Part shown: piece after piece, positions 9,568 to 19,092 of the stretch | Numbering within the stretch: position 1 is the first letter of the stretch | How the letters are laid out: every line of letters begins with the position of its first letter | Assembly (NCBI RefSeq): GCF_002233755.1 | Contig: NZ_NIFO01000027.1 | Span: 1-53,421, forward strand | DNA length: 53,421 nt | From: Acinetobacter piscicola | GTDB taxonomy: Bacteria > Pseudomonadota > Gammaproteobacteria > Pseudomonadales > Moraxellaceae | Direction: 5' to 3' | Notes under the pieces: generated by a model | What the model saw: the letters and a program-made list of their open reading frames with translations, nothing else | What the model was told of the DNA's origin: nothing | Databases searched by the model: none | Program-made: the position numbers and the translations under genes

Positions 9568-9708
9568 AACAATAAACAAACAATACTCTATGGCTTTTTC
9601 TTAAATTAAATACCCATAATTAATTTATGTATCTAAATGGGTTTTAACAGATTTTTGTTAAAAATCATGTTATTGTCAGTTGATAACGCAATATTTAAGG
9701 AGAAGGCT

Positions 9709-10086
9709 GTGAGTTATTATCATATTATTCTAGAAGTAAATGATCACATCAGCACGATTGAACAAACTCGAGATATCGAAATTTTTGATATTACTGATAT
9801 TCAGCCTTATCTCTACTCTATCCTACTGCCTTATTTCAATGAACAAATGATTGAACTTGAAGATGATAATGTTGAATTTAAAGATATTCTTCATCTAGAA
9901 ATTAAACAGACTCTATTACCTATCCAACATTTGATTGAAGAAGAACAAAAGCAACTTCCAAGTGATACTGATGTGACCATTACGGCCTATGAAATTTTCA
10001 ATGATCGTGATCATACTCAAGATGTGACTGCTGTTATTTTAGATTTACTGGAAGCGGTTAAAATCGATCAGTCTGCAATTGAGTAA
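9709..10086 (+). CDS. Acidic cytoplasmic protein, unknown function
   Basis: The frame is open from 9637, but a strong AGGAG lies 6 nt upstream of GTG 9709, giving a start (M/V)SYYHIILEVNDH and 125 residues. The product is acidic, without signal or membrane segments; it alternates short strands and helices and is rich in Ile, Asp and Glu. No family recognised. It stands alone between the protease and the convergent transglycosylase gene. Codon use looks like a real gene; function is unknown. Confidence 0.72.
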   Translation: MSYYHIILEVNDHISTIEQTRDIEIFDITDIQPYLYSILLPYFNEQMIELEDDNVEFKDILHLEIKQTLLPIQHLIEEEQKQLPSDTDVTITAYEIFNDRDHTQDVTAVILDLLEAVKIDQSAIE

Positions 10087-10111
10087 ATGCTAAACTACGT
10101 TTGAATAAAAT

Positions 10112-10140
10112 AAAAAGGTCTGCGATTTCAGACCTTTCCT
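10112..10140. terminator. Terminator between convergent genes
   Basis: Stem AAAGGTCTG (10114-10122) / CAGACCTTT (10129-10137). The better T run lies on the minus side (A run at 10112-10116), so it mainly ends the lytic transglycosylase gene; the plus side has only a mixed CCTT tail. Confidence 0.75.
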
Positions 10141-10206
10141 TGATATAAAAACCAATCATAAACAATGAGATGATTTAATATTTTAAATCATCTTGCACAA
10201 TACAAA

Positions 10207-11496
10207 TTACTGCATCATCTGTTTAGCTGCTTCGTTTCTAAATGCTTTTAAAATCTGTTGCCCTGCTCTACCTGTCGGACTCAAACCCAATTTAATTTGC
10301 TCTTGCTGAATCGCCTGACGGGTTTTATCGCCAACCAAACCATCTGCATCGCCAATTGCATAACCTTTTTTCAACAAATAGTTTTGAATTTCACGGCGTT
10401 CTGCGCGAGAAGTCCCTGCATCATTGGTTGGCCAAGCTGTTTGGAAGTAGCCCTTACCTTGTAAACGATCCGATAAATGTGCAATGGCTAATGCATAGCT
10501 TTCCGCAGCATTATAAGCATAGATTGCATCAAAGTTTTTAAAGACTAAAAATGCTGGGCCATTTTCGCCCGCAGGCATCATCAGACCCGCTTGAGAGCTT
10601 TCAGATAAATTACCTTGAATAATCGGCGTACCGTCTACACGCGTAAAACCACGATTCACCCATGAATTTAAAGATTTTTTATTGCGACGACTTTCACCAT
10701 TGATTGAAACCCCTTGTGGAATCTGAACTTCAAAACCCCATGGCATACCTGTTTGCCAACCACGCTTTTTCAAAAAATTAGCAGTTGATGCTAAAGCATC
10801 TGAAGTACTTGAAACCAAGTCACGACGGCCATCTCCATCAAAATCTACAGCGAGTTCTTCATAGGTTGATGGCATAAACTGAGTATGACCAAAAGCCCCG
10901 GCCCATGAACCTTTCAACTGTTCTTCTCTTAAATCGCCACGCTGTAAAATACGCATTGTGGCAAAAAACTCACCGCGAAAATAACTTTGACGGCGACCTT
11001 CACAACTCAATGTCCCTAAAGCCTGCAATAATGGATATTTCCCTGAAATATCTCCAAAATTACTTTCTACACCCCATACAGCCACCACCGTTTCAGCCGG
11101 TACACCATAAGCTGTAGCAACACGATTCAACACATCACGATGTTGCGCCAACATTTGACGCCCTTTTGCTACACGTTCATCATCGACAAGACCAGACAAA
11201 TAATCCCAAATTGGCGTAGAAAATTCTGGTTGATAATCCAATTTGCTAATGACTGAATAATCAGGGTTTAAATTTGCGGTATAGCGATCATATGTCGAAC
11301 CACTCACACCCGAAGCCATTGCTTGAGAACGAAGATTGGCAAGGCAACTTTGAAAATTAGAATTGGGTGAAAATGTTGGATTTGATGTTGTTGTAATTGT
11401 AGTGCCTGATGAAGGTTGACCATTAATGATCAATTCAGCATTGGCATGTGAAGCAGCCAATAAAGCAGATCCGCAAAGTAATGAGAAGTAACGCAT
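10207..11496 (-). CDS. Lytic murein transglycosylase (MltB/SltB family) with C-terminal PG-binding domain
   Basis: Cleaves the glycan strands of peptidoglycan in the periplasm. The signal peptide ends near ASHANA. The SLT_2 domain (about residues 60-350) has the catalytic Glu in WGVESNFGD near residue 148, then SWAGAFGHTQFMPSTYEELA and DFDGDGRRDLVSS. Residues 370-425 form a PG_binding_1 domain (GDADGLVGDKTRQAI). The frame opens with GTG at 11505, but the ATG at 11496 (MRYFSLL) has a GGA closer to ideal spacing and gives 429 residues. The upstream region is the AT-rich repeat array at 11.5-12.0 kb; one repeat copy lies only 17 bp from the start, so that array may influence its expression. Confidence 0.9.
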   Translation of the reverse strand: MRYFSLLCGSALLAASHANAELIINGQPSSGTTITTTSNPTFSPNSNFQSCLANLRSQAMASGVSGSTYDRYTANLNPDYSVISKLDYQPEFSTPIWDYLSGLVDDERVAKGRQMLAQHRDVLNRVATAYGVPAETVVAVWGVESNFGDISGKYPLLQALGTLSCEGRRQSYFRGEFFATMRILQRGDLREEQLKGSWAGAFGHTQFMPSTYEELAVDFDGDGRRDLVSSTSDALASTANFLKKRGWQTGMPWGFEVQIPQGVSINGESRRNKKSLNSWVNRGFTRVDGTPIIQGNLSESSQAGLMMPAGENGPAFLVFKNFDAIYAYNAAESYALAIAHLSDRLQGKGYFQTAWPTNDAGTSRAERREIQNYLLKKGYAIGDADGLVGDKTRQAIQQEQIKLGLSPTGRAGQQILKAFRNEAAKQMMQ

Positions 11497-11512
11497 AATA
11501 TCCACAATTTCT

Positions 11513-12015
11513 TTTAAATTTAAATTATGTGAATACCATATCAGCCTATGAATAAAATGACAGATGTAAAAACGTAAAATTTGAATTCATTTCCTTCATT
11601 TTAAATTCATATTTTTTGGTCTATTTTTAAATTTAAAAACTTATCCACAAGTATCTAATTTGTTATTTTTTAAATTCAAAAGTGACCTTTCAATTTTGAA
11701 TTCAAAATAAACTTATACACAACTCACAATTATTCACATGCACCATTTTAAATTCAAACATGAAAAATATGCTTAAAAAAAATCATTAATCATTGATATT
11801 GAATCATTATTTTAAAATTGAGCACTCAAGTTATTTCCTAGTACGTTTAGAATAATTTTTAAATTCAAAAGCCATGACAGTTTAAATTTAAAGTTTTGAA
11901 TTCAAAATTTTTTAGCTTTTTAAATTTAAATCTATTGTGGATAACATGTATTTCTCTCTTATCATTTTTTGAATTTAAATATACAAAACCGTTCTAAATT
12001 CATTTTAAATTCAAA
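11513..12015. repeat. Array of the 12-bp palindrome TTTRAATTYAAA (11 exact copies)
   Basis: Exact copies start at 11513, 11626, 11669, 11695, 11747, 11858, 11881, 11895, 11919, 11968 and 12004. Near copies lie at about 11578 and 11597. Spacing is irregular, so this is a set of dispersed sites rather than a tandem repeat. The region is non-coding and very AT rich. The same palindrome recurs in oriC and at 42438, and DnaA boxes are interspersed. A rough base-composition estimate expects well under one copy in the whole window. See findings. Confidence 0.9.
11641..11944. promoter_or_regulatory. DnaA-box cluster outside oriC
   Basis: Perfect boxes TTATCCACA at 11641-11649 (plus) and 11936-11944 (minus). 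TTATACACA at 11713-11721 and TTATTCACA at 11730-11738 fit the relaxed E. coli form TTATNCACA. They are interleaved with the TTTRAATTYAAA copies. DnaA binding is inferred from the motif only. Confidence 0.65.
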
Positions 12016-12152
12016 TTTTTTACATTTTATGTCATGTCTTTTGCTTTATTTTTATACCAATTGTGGTTTTTTCATGCAATTGAACTTTTGATTTTTCGAC
12101 CAGTGGCACATCGTAAAATCAAGGAGCGCCATCATACCGAAATCGAGGTAAT

Positions 12153-12184
12153 AAAAAAGCGGTCAAATGATTGACCGCCTTTTT
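12153..12184. terminator. purK terminator (bidirectional)
   Basis: Stem GCGGTCAA / TTGACCGC with an ATGA loop, flanked by an A run on the left and a T run on the right. It ends the minus-strand purEK transcript and insulates the repeat region to its left. Confidence 0.9.
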
Positions 12185-12201
12185 AACAAACAAAGCTGAG
12201 C

Positions 12202-13323
12202 TTAAATGCTCATATCTTCGCTGAGTGCCAATGGATTCGGTAAAATCTTCGCCAGTTGACGACACAAAGTCGTTAATTCAGCACTGTCATTTGGCATAAG
12301 CGTGATATGACCAATCTTACGACCTTCACGCTCAGTTTTATTATAAAGGTGCAAATGCACACCATTTAAAGCCAAGACATCTTCAGATTTTGGATACTGT
12401 CCAATGATATTGATCATCACCGTTGGGCGAACAACCTCCGTCGAACCCAATGGTAAATCCGCTACAGCACGAATATGATTTTCAAACTGTGAACACACTG
12501 CACCTTCAATCGACCAATGACCTGAATTGTGCACACGAGGCGCCATTTCATTGGCATATAAGCCTTTGTCAGTGACGAATAACTCGAGTGTTAACACGCC
12601 AACATAGTTCAAATGATTGAGTAAATGCGTAATGTAATCTTGCGCGACAGGTTGTAAATCTGCACTGTTTGGTGCAGGAACAATCGAATGCGAAAGAATA
12701 CCATGATGATGATGATTTTCAGCCAATGGCCAAGTTTTGACATCACCATCGATACCACGTACAGCAATAATCGATACTTCACGTGAGAAAGTCACAAAAC
12801 TTTCTGCAATCAATGTACCTGCAGGGCCAAGTTCTGCCCAAGCTTGGTCAATTTGATCGGCTGAACGCAATACAAATTGACCTTTCCCGTCATAGCCACC
12901 CGTTGCCGTTTTTAAGACAATTGGTAAGCCCAGTTCAGTTACAGCAGTATTTAAACTTTCTAATGAATCAACTGCTTTATACGGCGCAACAGGGATGTCT
13001 AATTCATCGAATAATGCTTTTTCAGACAAACGATGTTGTGCAATCGCTAAAGCCTGACGTGGTGGATACAAATCTTTCTGTTTGGTGAGAACATCAACAT
13101 CCGCCAACGGGGTATTTTCAAACTCAAGACTAAAAACATCTGCACTTGCAATAAAATCGTGTAAGCCATTTTCAGTCTGACTTGAAAAGACTTGACCTAA
13201 TATTGCGGATGGGCAATCTGTATTGGCTTCAAAGAATGTGCATTGAATGTTTAATGGTAGCGCAGCTTGCGCCATCATACGGCCGAGTTGACCACCACCA
13301 AAAATACCGATGGTTTTATTCAT
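12202..13323 (-). CDS. purK: N5-carboxyaminoimidazole ribonucleotide synthase PurK
   Basis: ATP-grasp enzyme of purine synthesis: converts AIR, bicarbonate and ATP to N5-CAIR. The N-terminus IGIFGGGQLGRMMAQAALPL is the family signature. The central ATP-grasp fold shows LPIVLKTATGGYDGKGQ and ESFVTFSREVSIIAVRG, and the C-terminal part has NEMAPRVHNSGHWSIEGA with the metal-binding Glu/Asn. Length is 373 residues, normal. It is preceded on the same strand by purE, 27 bp away, forming the usual purEK operon in which PurE consumes the product. It ends at a strong bidirectional terminator. Confidence 0.98.
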   Translation of the reverse strand: MNKTIGIFGGGQLGRMMAQAALPLNIQCTFFEANTDCPSAILGQVFSSQTENGLHDFIASADVFSLEFENTPLADVDVLTKQKDLYPPRQALAIAQHRLSEKALFDELDIPVAPYKAVDSLESLNTAVTELGLPIVLKTATGGYDGKGQFVLRSADQIDQAWAELGPAGTLIAESFVTFSREVSIIAVRGIDGDVKTWPLAENHHHHGILSHSIVPAPNSADLQPVAQDYITHLLNHLNYVGVLTLELFVTDKGLYANEMAPRVHNSGHWSIEGAVCSQFENHIRAVADLPLGSTEVVRPTVMINIIGQYPKSEDVLALNGVHLHLYNKTEREGRKIGHITLMPNDSAELTTLCRQLAKILPNPLALSEDMSI

Positions 13324-13350
13324 AACCTGTGTCCCGTTTTAAACTTGGCT

Positions 13351-13863
13351 TTAAATTTGACCTGGAATATTGTTACTTGCCACTTTATCAGTTTGGGTAG
13401 CACGGAAATCTGCAACATTTTTTGCGATTTCAGGACGTGTTAAACCGAGAATCTGCGCCGCCATAATGGCTGCATTAGTTGCACCAGCAGGCCCAATTGC
13501 CAAAGTACCTACGGCAATACCAGCAGGCATTTGTACAATGGAAAGCAATGAATCTACGCCATTTAAAATAGAAGATTTTACAGGAACGCCCAATACTGGC
13601 AGATCTGTTTTAGCAGCACACATACCTGGTAAATGCGCTGCACCACCTGCACCTGCAATGATCACTTGAATACCGCGTTCACGTGCTGTTTCTGCATATT
13701 CGAATAAGCGATCTGGCGTACGATGCGCAGAAACAACTTCAGCTTCAAAAGGGACACCAAGCTGTTTCAGCATATTGGCAGTGTTTTCGAGAGTCGCCCA
13801 ATCCGATTGAGAACCCATGATAATTCCAACTAAAGGAGCGTCTTGTACAGCGGCCGCATTCAT
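13351..13863 (-). CDS. purE: N5-carboxyaminoimidazole ribonucleotide mutase PurE
   Basis: Class I PurE: moves the carboxyl group of N5-CAIR to carbon, giving CAIR for purine synthesis. Signatures are IIMGSQSDW, the catalytic-loop SAHRTPDR and the glycine-rich [12 protein letters not shown]. At 170 residues it matches the single-domain bacterial form, which works as an octamer. It is first in the purEK operon. No purine-repressor site was recognised upstream. A purine riboswitch is absent as far as I can see. Confidence 0.98.
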   Translation of the reverse strand: MNAAAVQDAPLVGIIMGSQSDWATLENTANMLKQLGVPFEAEVVSAHRTPDRLFEYAETARERGIQVIIAGAGGAAHLPGMCAAKTDLPVLGVPVKSSILNGVDSLLSIVQMPAGIAVGTLAIGPAGATNAAIMAAQILGLTRPEIAKNVADFRATQTDKVASNNIPGQI

Positions 13864-14046
13864 TGCAAATATTCCATAAACGAATGTAAGGAAGTTTAAA
13901 TTCTGGTCGTCCAGTCTTTAAATGAATATCAAGAAGCTCGCTATTATAGACTGATTTTTCATCTCACGAAAATTTAACAGAGCTCGTCGAGCATTATTTT
14001 CAGTATTTTTTTAGAAAATAGGGCATGCATCCCTGTTTTAAATGGA

Positions 14047-14391
14047 TCATTGAGATCTAAAAACAAAAAATACACAGCCCAATAAACATAGACCCGCCCA
14101 TAAGTAATCGAGCTTAAAAGGTTGTTTAAATAGAAAAATCATAAACGGAACAAAGACCAATAACGTTACAACTTCTTGGGTAATCTTCATTTGACCTAAT
14201 GACCAACCATGTTGCGCCAATAAACGTGTCGCAGGAATCATAAAACTGTATTCAAGCAGGGCAATGACCCAACCAAATAAAATGGCTTGCCATAACGGTG
14301 CATCGTGTAAAAATTTTAAATGTCCATACCATGCTAAAGTCATGAAGCAATTGGAGATAATGAGTAATAAAAGGGGGAGGGATAAAGCCAT
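14047..14391 (-). CDS. DMT-superfamily-like membrane protein (DUF486)
   Basis: 114 residues with four membrane helices. The family signature SNCFMTLAWYGHLK lies in the first helix and its loop, followed by WVIALLEYSFMIPATRL and a last helix with LCLLGCVFFVF. These small proteins resemble half-size EmrE-like transporters, but no substrate is known for DUF486. It stands alone between purE and the divergent mpl; a short AT-rich gap separates it from each. No terminator was obvious after the stop. Confidence 0.85.
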   Translation of the reverse strand: MALSLPLLLLIISNCFMTLAWYGHLKFLHDAPLWQAILFGWVIALLEYSFMIPATRLLAQHGWSLGQMKITQEVVTLLVFVPFMIFLFKQPFKLDYLWAGLCLLGCVFFVFRSQ

Positions 14392-14705
14392 TTTTAGCTC
14401 AAAACTATTCTGAATACAGATAGATTACACGGATATTTTAAAAGATTAATAAATCTTAGTACTCTTTTTTTATAGCTATAGATTAAGCATGATTTTAAGG
14501 GGAACGTACAATCTGATTAAAAGAAAGTTACTGCATCACCAGACCCGATTTACAAGATTAGCTGATAAAATAGCTCATCCAAAATCATAACAAGAAAAAC
14601 TATCTTTTCCTTTTAACCCTTGCTATCGTTGCTTTCAAATCGAATTAATCACGACAACAGCACAACAAAAAGTGATGTGTCTAAAAAGCAGTGGAGTTAA
14701 AAAGA

Positions 14706-16073
14706 ATGCATCTGCATATTCTAGGTATTTGTGGCACCTTTATGGGTTCTTTAGCACTTTTGGCTCGTGATTTAGGGCATAAGGTGACAGGCTCAGATGC
14801 GAATGTCTATCCACCGATGTCCACTCAGCTTGAAAATGCAGGCATTACCTTAATGCAAGGTTATGATCGTAGCCATTTACAGCCTCATCCTGATCTTGTC
14901 ATTGTAGGCAATGCCATGAAACGTGGTATTGATGCTGTGGAATATATGTTGAATGAAGGTCTACCTTATATTTCAGGCCCTCAATTCCTTGCAGATCACG
15001 TATTACAAGGCAAACATGTCCTCGGTGTTGCAGGAACACACGGTAAAACCACGACGACAACCATGTTGGCTTGGGTTCTTGATCAAGCTGGTTTAAACCC
15101 AGGTTTTTTAATCGGTGGTGTGCCTCTAGGCTTTAGTGAAAGCGCACGTTTAGGTGGCGGAAAATATTTCTGCGTGGAAGCAGATGAATATGATTCTGCA
15201 TTCTTCGATAAACGCTCTAAATTTGTACATTACCGTCCAAAAACTGCGATTTTAAATAATCTTGAATTTGACCATGCCGATATCTTTGATGATTTGGCTG
15301 CCATTCAAAAACAATTCCATCATTTAGTGCGCACCATTCCAAGTGAAGGTCGTATCATTGCGCCAATCACTGAAAGCAATATTGATGAAGTTTTAGAAAT
15401 GGGGTGTTGGACACCTGTGGTACGTACATCACTTGAAGCCAATAACACTGCTGAAGTCTACGCAGAACAACTTTCTGCCGATGGTTCGCATTTTAAAGTC
15501 TTACAACACGGCGTTGTAAAAGGCGAAGTACAATGGAACATGACAGGGCAGCATAGTGTTGCGAATGCTTTAGCAACCATTGCAGCGGCTGAACATGTTG
15601 GTGTTTCAATTGAAACTGCTTGTGAAGCTTTATCGAATTTTGGTGGTGTAAAACGCCGTATGGAGTTACTCGATACGATTAATGGGATCGAAGTCTATGA
15701 TGACTTTGCACATCATCCAACCGCAATTGATACAACACTCGAAGGTGCGCGTAAACGCTTAGGTGAACGTAAACTTTGGGCAATCATTGAACCACGTTCA
15801 AACACCATGCGTATGGGTAGCCATAAAGATGGTTTAGCACATTCTGCACGTTTGGCAGATGAAGTGATTTGGTATCAACCTGAAGGTTTGGATTGGGATC
15901 TACAACCCGTTATTGACGCTGCGCCCAACAAAGCGGTTGTCGCTCGTACACTAGACGACATCATCAACACTGTGGTTGCAGAAGCAGGTGAGGGCGATGC
16001 CGTGGTGATTATGTCCAATGGTGGCTTTGGTGGTTTACATCAGAAATTAATCGCTGCTTTAAAAGCAAAATAA
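14706..16073 (+). CDS. mpl: UDP-MurNAc:L-Ala-gamma-D-Glu-meso-DAP ligase Mpl
   Basis: Murein-recycling ligase that attaches the tripeptide recovered from old peptidoglycan to UDP-MurNAc. It is a Mur-ligase fold: N-terminal HILGICGTFMGSLALLARDLG, P-loop GVAGTHGKTTTTTMLAW, then the diagnostic VEADEYDSAFFDKRSKFVHYR and ILNNLEFDHADIFDD; the C-terminal domain starts near GGVKRRMELL. The frame opens with a GTG at 14691, but that codon overlaps the GGAG that best serves ATG 14706, giving 455 residues, the usual length. It is functionally related to the lytic transglycosylase upstream and anmK at 46470, which produce and process recycled muropeptides. Confidence 0.96.
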   Translation: MHLHILGICGTFMGSLALLARDLGHKVTGSDANVYPPMSTQLENAGITLMQGYDRSHLQPHPDLVIVGNAMKRGIDAVEYMLNEGLPYISGPQFLADHVLQGKHVLGVAGTHGKTTTTTMLAWVLDQAGLNPGFLIGGVPLGFSESARLGGGKYFCVEADEYDSAFFDKRSKFVHYRPKTAILNNLEFDHADIFDDLAAIQKQFHHLVRTIPSEGRIIAPITESNIDEVLEMGCWTPVVRTSLEANNTAEVYAEQLSADGSHFKVLQHGVVKGEVQWNMTGQHSVANALATIAAAEHVGVSIETACEALSNFGGVKRRMELLDTINGIEVYDDFAHHPTAIDTTLEGARKRLGERKLWAIIEPRSNTMRMGSHKDGLAHSARLADEVIWYQPEGLDWDLQPVIDAAPNKAVVARTLDDIINTVVAEAGEGDAVVIMSNGGFGGLHQKLIAALKAK

Positions 16074-16099
16074 ACTGTTTTAAATAACACAGCGCTAAC

Positions 16100-16150
16100 A
16101 GAAACACCTCGAAAATTGGGTACTTTTAATCTAATTTGAAGGGTGTTTCT
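16100..16150 (+). terminator. Possible mpl terminator
   Basis: AGAAACACC (16100-16108) pairs with GGTGTTTCT (16142-16150) over a 33-nt loop. The T tail is poor, so this is a weak call. Confidence 0.4.
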
Positions 16151-16287
16151 CTATATTGGTATTGTTAATCATCAAGCTTAATCGATTCATCTAAAATCCA
16201 GCTTTGCAGAATGATCTTCTTCATTTTGATCGATCCATCATATGGATTTTTGTTAAAGGCTGAGATTCTTAGATAATTTGAATTCCC

Positions 16288-16710
16288 TTATAAATTCGCA
16301 TTTTCAATTTTCACCAATAGACTTAAAAACTCAGCAATATTTTGTTCATCCAGTTGATGCGGTTGAAACTTTTTAAAGCCTTGCTTTTCAAAAAAGCGAG
16401 AAATTCGAGTAGAGTTTTTTACGTATTTCATCGACCATTTAGAAAAATGGTTTTTCTCAATTTCATGATCTTTAAAACGATGAATATTCACATGTCGACG
16501 ATCTTGTTGAATCCGCTCAAACAAAACCTCGAGTATTTCTTTATTACCCTCTAAACATTGAAAATATATCCCATCAGAATAATACAATACGCCGTAAAGC
16601 TGATTTTCATGATTAAAATCTCGAGCTGCAGACAAAATATCCGTTAAATCTTGTAATAAATCTGAATCACCTTCAACTCGAGCACTTGCATAGCATAATT
16701 GTATAGGCAT
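16288..16710 (-). CDS. blsA: BLUF-domain blue-light sensor, BlsA-like
   Basis: 140-residue FAD-binding photoreceptor made of a single BLUF domain plus a short C-terminal helical tail, like BlsA of A. baumannii, which changes motility, biofilm and metabolism in response to light. Residues of the flavin hydrogen-bond network fall at the BlsA positions: Tyr7, Asn33 (ARDFN), Gln51 (IYFQCLEG), with Trp92 and Met94 in SKWSMKYV. No output domain is present, so it must act by binding partners. It is monocistronic, with about 350 bp of non-coding DNA upstream. The symbol is assigned by similarity recalled from memory. Confidence 0.88.
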   Translation of the reverse strand: MPIQLCYASARVEGDSDLLQDLTDILSAARDFNHENQLYGVLYYSDGIYFQCLEGNKEILEVLFERIQQDRRHVNIHRFKDHEIEKNHFSKWSMKYVKNSTRISRFFEKQGFKKFQPHQLDEQNIAEFLSLLVKIENANL

Positions 16711-17063
16711 TCTATGTTCCTTTATTCTTTAATTATTCAATGTAATGACTTCATATTTATAAAAATCTAGAAATATCTAGTGGGTATAGAAAGTATATTT
16801 ATAAATTAAATTATGTATTTTATGAATACTTAAAGTGCTCAATTTACAGACTGGATTGCTAAAATTTGAATACGAATAGTTTTTTATTGATCCAACGATT
16901 ATTGTTGTCTGTGCTTAATGATTTCACTGAGCTGAACCATTTTTAGCAGTTATTTTTCTGTGGAAATACCTATAGAATACAGAAGCTTCATAACAATACT
17001 TGATGATAGGGAAGCTTCTCTACACATACTTATGCATTACGTCGATTAATTTAAAAATAGCAA
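16711..17063. other. Intergenic region upstream of the BLUF gene
   Basis: 353 bp, AT rich, without a coding frame. It must hold the BLUF promoter on the minus strand; no clear hexamers were assigned. Two copies of the palindrome GAAGCTTC lie about 22 bp apart near 16981-17020 and could form a hairpin downstream of the GNAT gene. Confidence 0.3.
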
Positions 17064-17351
17064 CTAAGCAGCTACATCTGCAAAACTTTTCTCACGGCGG
17101 AACATGACATCGACATAAGAGCAAGTTGGCACAATTTTTAAGTTCTTTTCACGTGCAAATTCAACCAAAGTATCTAACAACTGACGTGCTATTCCTTGCC
17201 CACGTAATGAATCATCGACCCATGTATGGTTAGCAATGATGATGGTATGCTCACCATTCCACACATAACTAATTTCAGCAATGCGTTTGCCTTGTTTATT
17301 ATCTAAAAAGAATTCACCATTTTTTTGATTATTTACATGTTGGAATTGCAT
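17064..17351 (-). CDS. Small GNAT-type N-acetyltransferase (YjdJ-like)
   Basis: 95-residue single-domain member of the short GCN5-related family. The acetyl-CoA pyrophosphate loop is RGQGIARQLLDTLVEFAREK (about residues 49-68), preceded by a strand with TIIIANHTWVDDSLRG. The C-terminal part LKIVPTCSYVDVMFRR carries the family's typical VPTCSYV. The length matches other YjdJ-type proteins. Substrate unknown. It is monocistronic. Confidence 0.88.
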   Translation of the reverse strand: MQFQHVNNQKNGEFFLDNKQGKRIAEISYVWNGEHTIIIANHTWVDDSLRGQGIARQLLDTLVEFAREKNLKIVPTCSYVDVMFRREKSFADVAA

Positions 17352-17555
17352 AAACCTGATCTCGACTTTGATTGCTTATCTATACAATTCCACTCTAACA
17401 AAGTGATTCTAAGATTTCAAAACATCATGTATCGATTAATCTTTATATTAAAACCAATTTTATTCGAACATTCACAGCTTTTGCATCATTATTAACACTT
17501 AACAACCCAATTCATTCAGCCTAAAATTTAATATTCGTTTTTAAATTGATTGACC

Positions 17556-18761
17556 ATGTCATCTCTATCTCCCCAAACATCTCCTAGTCAACCATCGCCC
17601 AGTGAAACGCAGCAATGGGTGAGTGTGATTAGTCTTGCTTTTGCTGCTTTTATATTTAATACCACTGAATTTGTTCCTGTTGCACTACTCAGCGATATCG
17701 GTCACAGTTTTACTATGCCTGCCACAGATGTTGGCATCATGATCACACTCTATGCTTGGGTGGTTGCTCCGATTTCACTCCCAATTATGCTATTGACCAA
17801 AAATATTGAACGGCGCCTTTTACTTATCACTTTATTTGTCGTTTTTGTTGTCAGTCATATTTTGTCTTATGTGGCATGGAGTTTTGATATCCTGCTGATC
17901 AGTCGTATCGGAATTGCATTTTCACACGCTCTATTTTGGGCAATTACCGCTTCTTTGGCTGTACGCGTTGCACCCAAAGGCAAAGAATTTCAAGCTTTAG
18001 GCTTACTTGCAACAGGCACAGCATTGGCGATGGTTTTAGGCATTCCATTCGGCCGTATGATCGGTGAATCTTACGGTTGGCGGAATACTTTTGGCTTAAT
18101 TGCCGTAGGTGCAGCTGTTGTATGTTTAATACTTGCCAAAACTTTGCCTCGTTTACCAAGTGTCAATTCTGGCTCTTTAAGCAGTCTAAAAGTGCTATTT
18201 AAACGGCCTAGCCTGATGATTGTTTTTGCGCTAACCGCTCTAGTGATCACAGCACAATTTACGGCTTATAGTTATATTGAACCTTTTGCTTTAAATATTG
18301 CACATTTTAGCTCATCACAAACCACAATTTTATTGTTGATCTATGGTGCTGCTGGCTTCTTAGGTTCTTATTTATTTGGGAAATTTGGTCAAAAATATCC
18401 TAAATTACCCATTCCTTTAAGTAGCGCTATTCTTGCAATTTCAATGTTATTACTGATTCCACTTTCAACTGATTTTACCAGTTTTAGTATTCTCAGTTTA
18501 TTTTGGGGAATGGCGATTATTTGTTTTAGCTTAGCGCAGCAAGCCAAAACTTTGAATTTAGCTTCTGATGCAACTGACGTTGCGATGGCTATTTATTCAG
18601 GTCTTTATAATGTTGGTATCGGTGGTGGTGCACTACTCGGTGGGTTAGTTACAACGCATTATGGGTTAAATAATATCGGTATCATTGGGGGAATACTTGC
18701 TGTATTGGGTACGATTCTGGCACTTATTTTAGTACAGCGCAAAGACTTCAATCCTAAATAA
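17556..18761 (+). CDS. MFS sugar/drug efflux transporter, SotB-like
   Basis: 401 residues, 12 predicted membrane helices, major facilitator superfamily of the drug:H+ antiporter type. [19 protein letters not shown] in the first helix-loop is characteristic of SotB/YdeA proteins, which export arabinose and similar sugars. Other family segments are [19 protein letters not shown] and [19 protein letters not shown]. The frame opens with a TTG at 17550; ATG 17556 (MSSLSPQ) is preferred, although no strong ribosome binding site is visible. Its actual substrate is unknown. Followed by a weak hairpin at 18834. Confidence 0.85.
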   Translation: MSSLSPQTSPSQPSPSETQQWVSVISLAFAAFIFNTTEFVPVALLSDIGHSFTMPATDVGIMITLYAWVVAPISLPIMLLTKNIERRLLLITLFVVFVVSHILSYVAWSFDILLISRIGIAFSHALFWAITASLAVRVAPKGKEFQALGLLATGTALAMVLGIPFGRMIGESYGWRNTFGLIAVGAAVVCLILAKTLPRLPSVNSGSLSSLKVLFKRPSLMIVFALTALVITAQFTAYSYIEPFALNIAHFSSSQTTILLLIYGAAGFLGSYLFGKFGQKYPKLPIPLSSAILAISMLLLIPLSTDFTSFSILSLFWGMAIICFSLAQQAKTLNLASDATDVAMAIYSGLYNVGIGGGALLGGLVTTHYGLNNIGIIGGILAVLGTILALILVQRKDFNPK

Positions 18762-18833
18762 TGAATACCCTTTACAGCTCTACAGGCTAAAATCATTCAT
18801 AGCACAATCGGTTACAGATTGGTCGTGCTGATT

Positions 18834-18852
18834 ATAAAAGCAATGCTTTTAT
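18834..18852 (+). terminator. Weak hairpin after the SotB-like gene
   Basis: ATAAAAGC-AAT-GCTTTTAT, an 8-bp AT-rich stem with little T tail. A possible terminator. Confidence 0.35.
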
Positions 18853-18987
18853 TCATCTCAAAACAATGGTGAAATTTTGTATTTAAATTAAAAAGGTAAA
18901 AATTCATTCAAAATTTGCACAATTGCTATAAATGTGCCATTCTCTACTCATATTAAGAAATGTGTACATTTCTTTAAACAGTTTTCG

Positions 18988-19092
18988 AACAAGGGGAGTA
19001 GCCTCCTCCAGTCAGAATATCGTCATTACGCTTTGCAAAAAGCCGGTATCTGAGCATCATCAAAACACCGATGATGTAGGCAAGACCTTGAT
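18988..19092 (+). ncRNA. yybP-ykoY manganese riboswitch
   Basis: Contains the two conserved blocks of the aptamer: AAGGGGAGTAGC at 18991-19002 and GGCAAGACCTTGA from 19079. P1 is formed by CAAGG (18990-18994) with CCTTG (19086-19090). Known members bind Mn2+ and control Mn exporters and TerC/Alx proteins, which fits the downstream gene. A long reading frame runs through it but is not used for translation. Confidence 0.88.

Noticed and set aside
11497..12130. CRISPR array as explanation for the 11.5-12.0 kb repeats
   Set aside because: Repeats are 12-bp palindromes with irregular spacing of 14 to 113 bp and AT-rich spacers; no cas genes are near.
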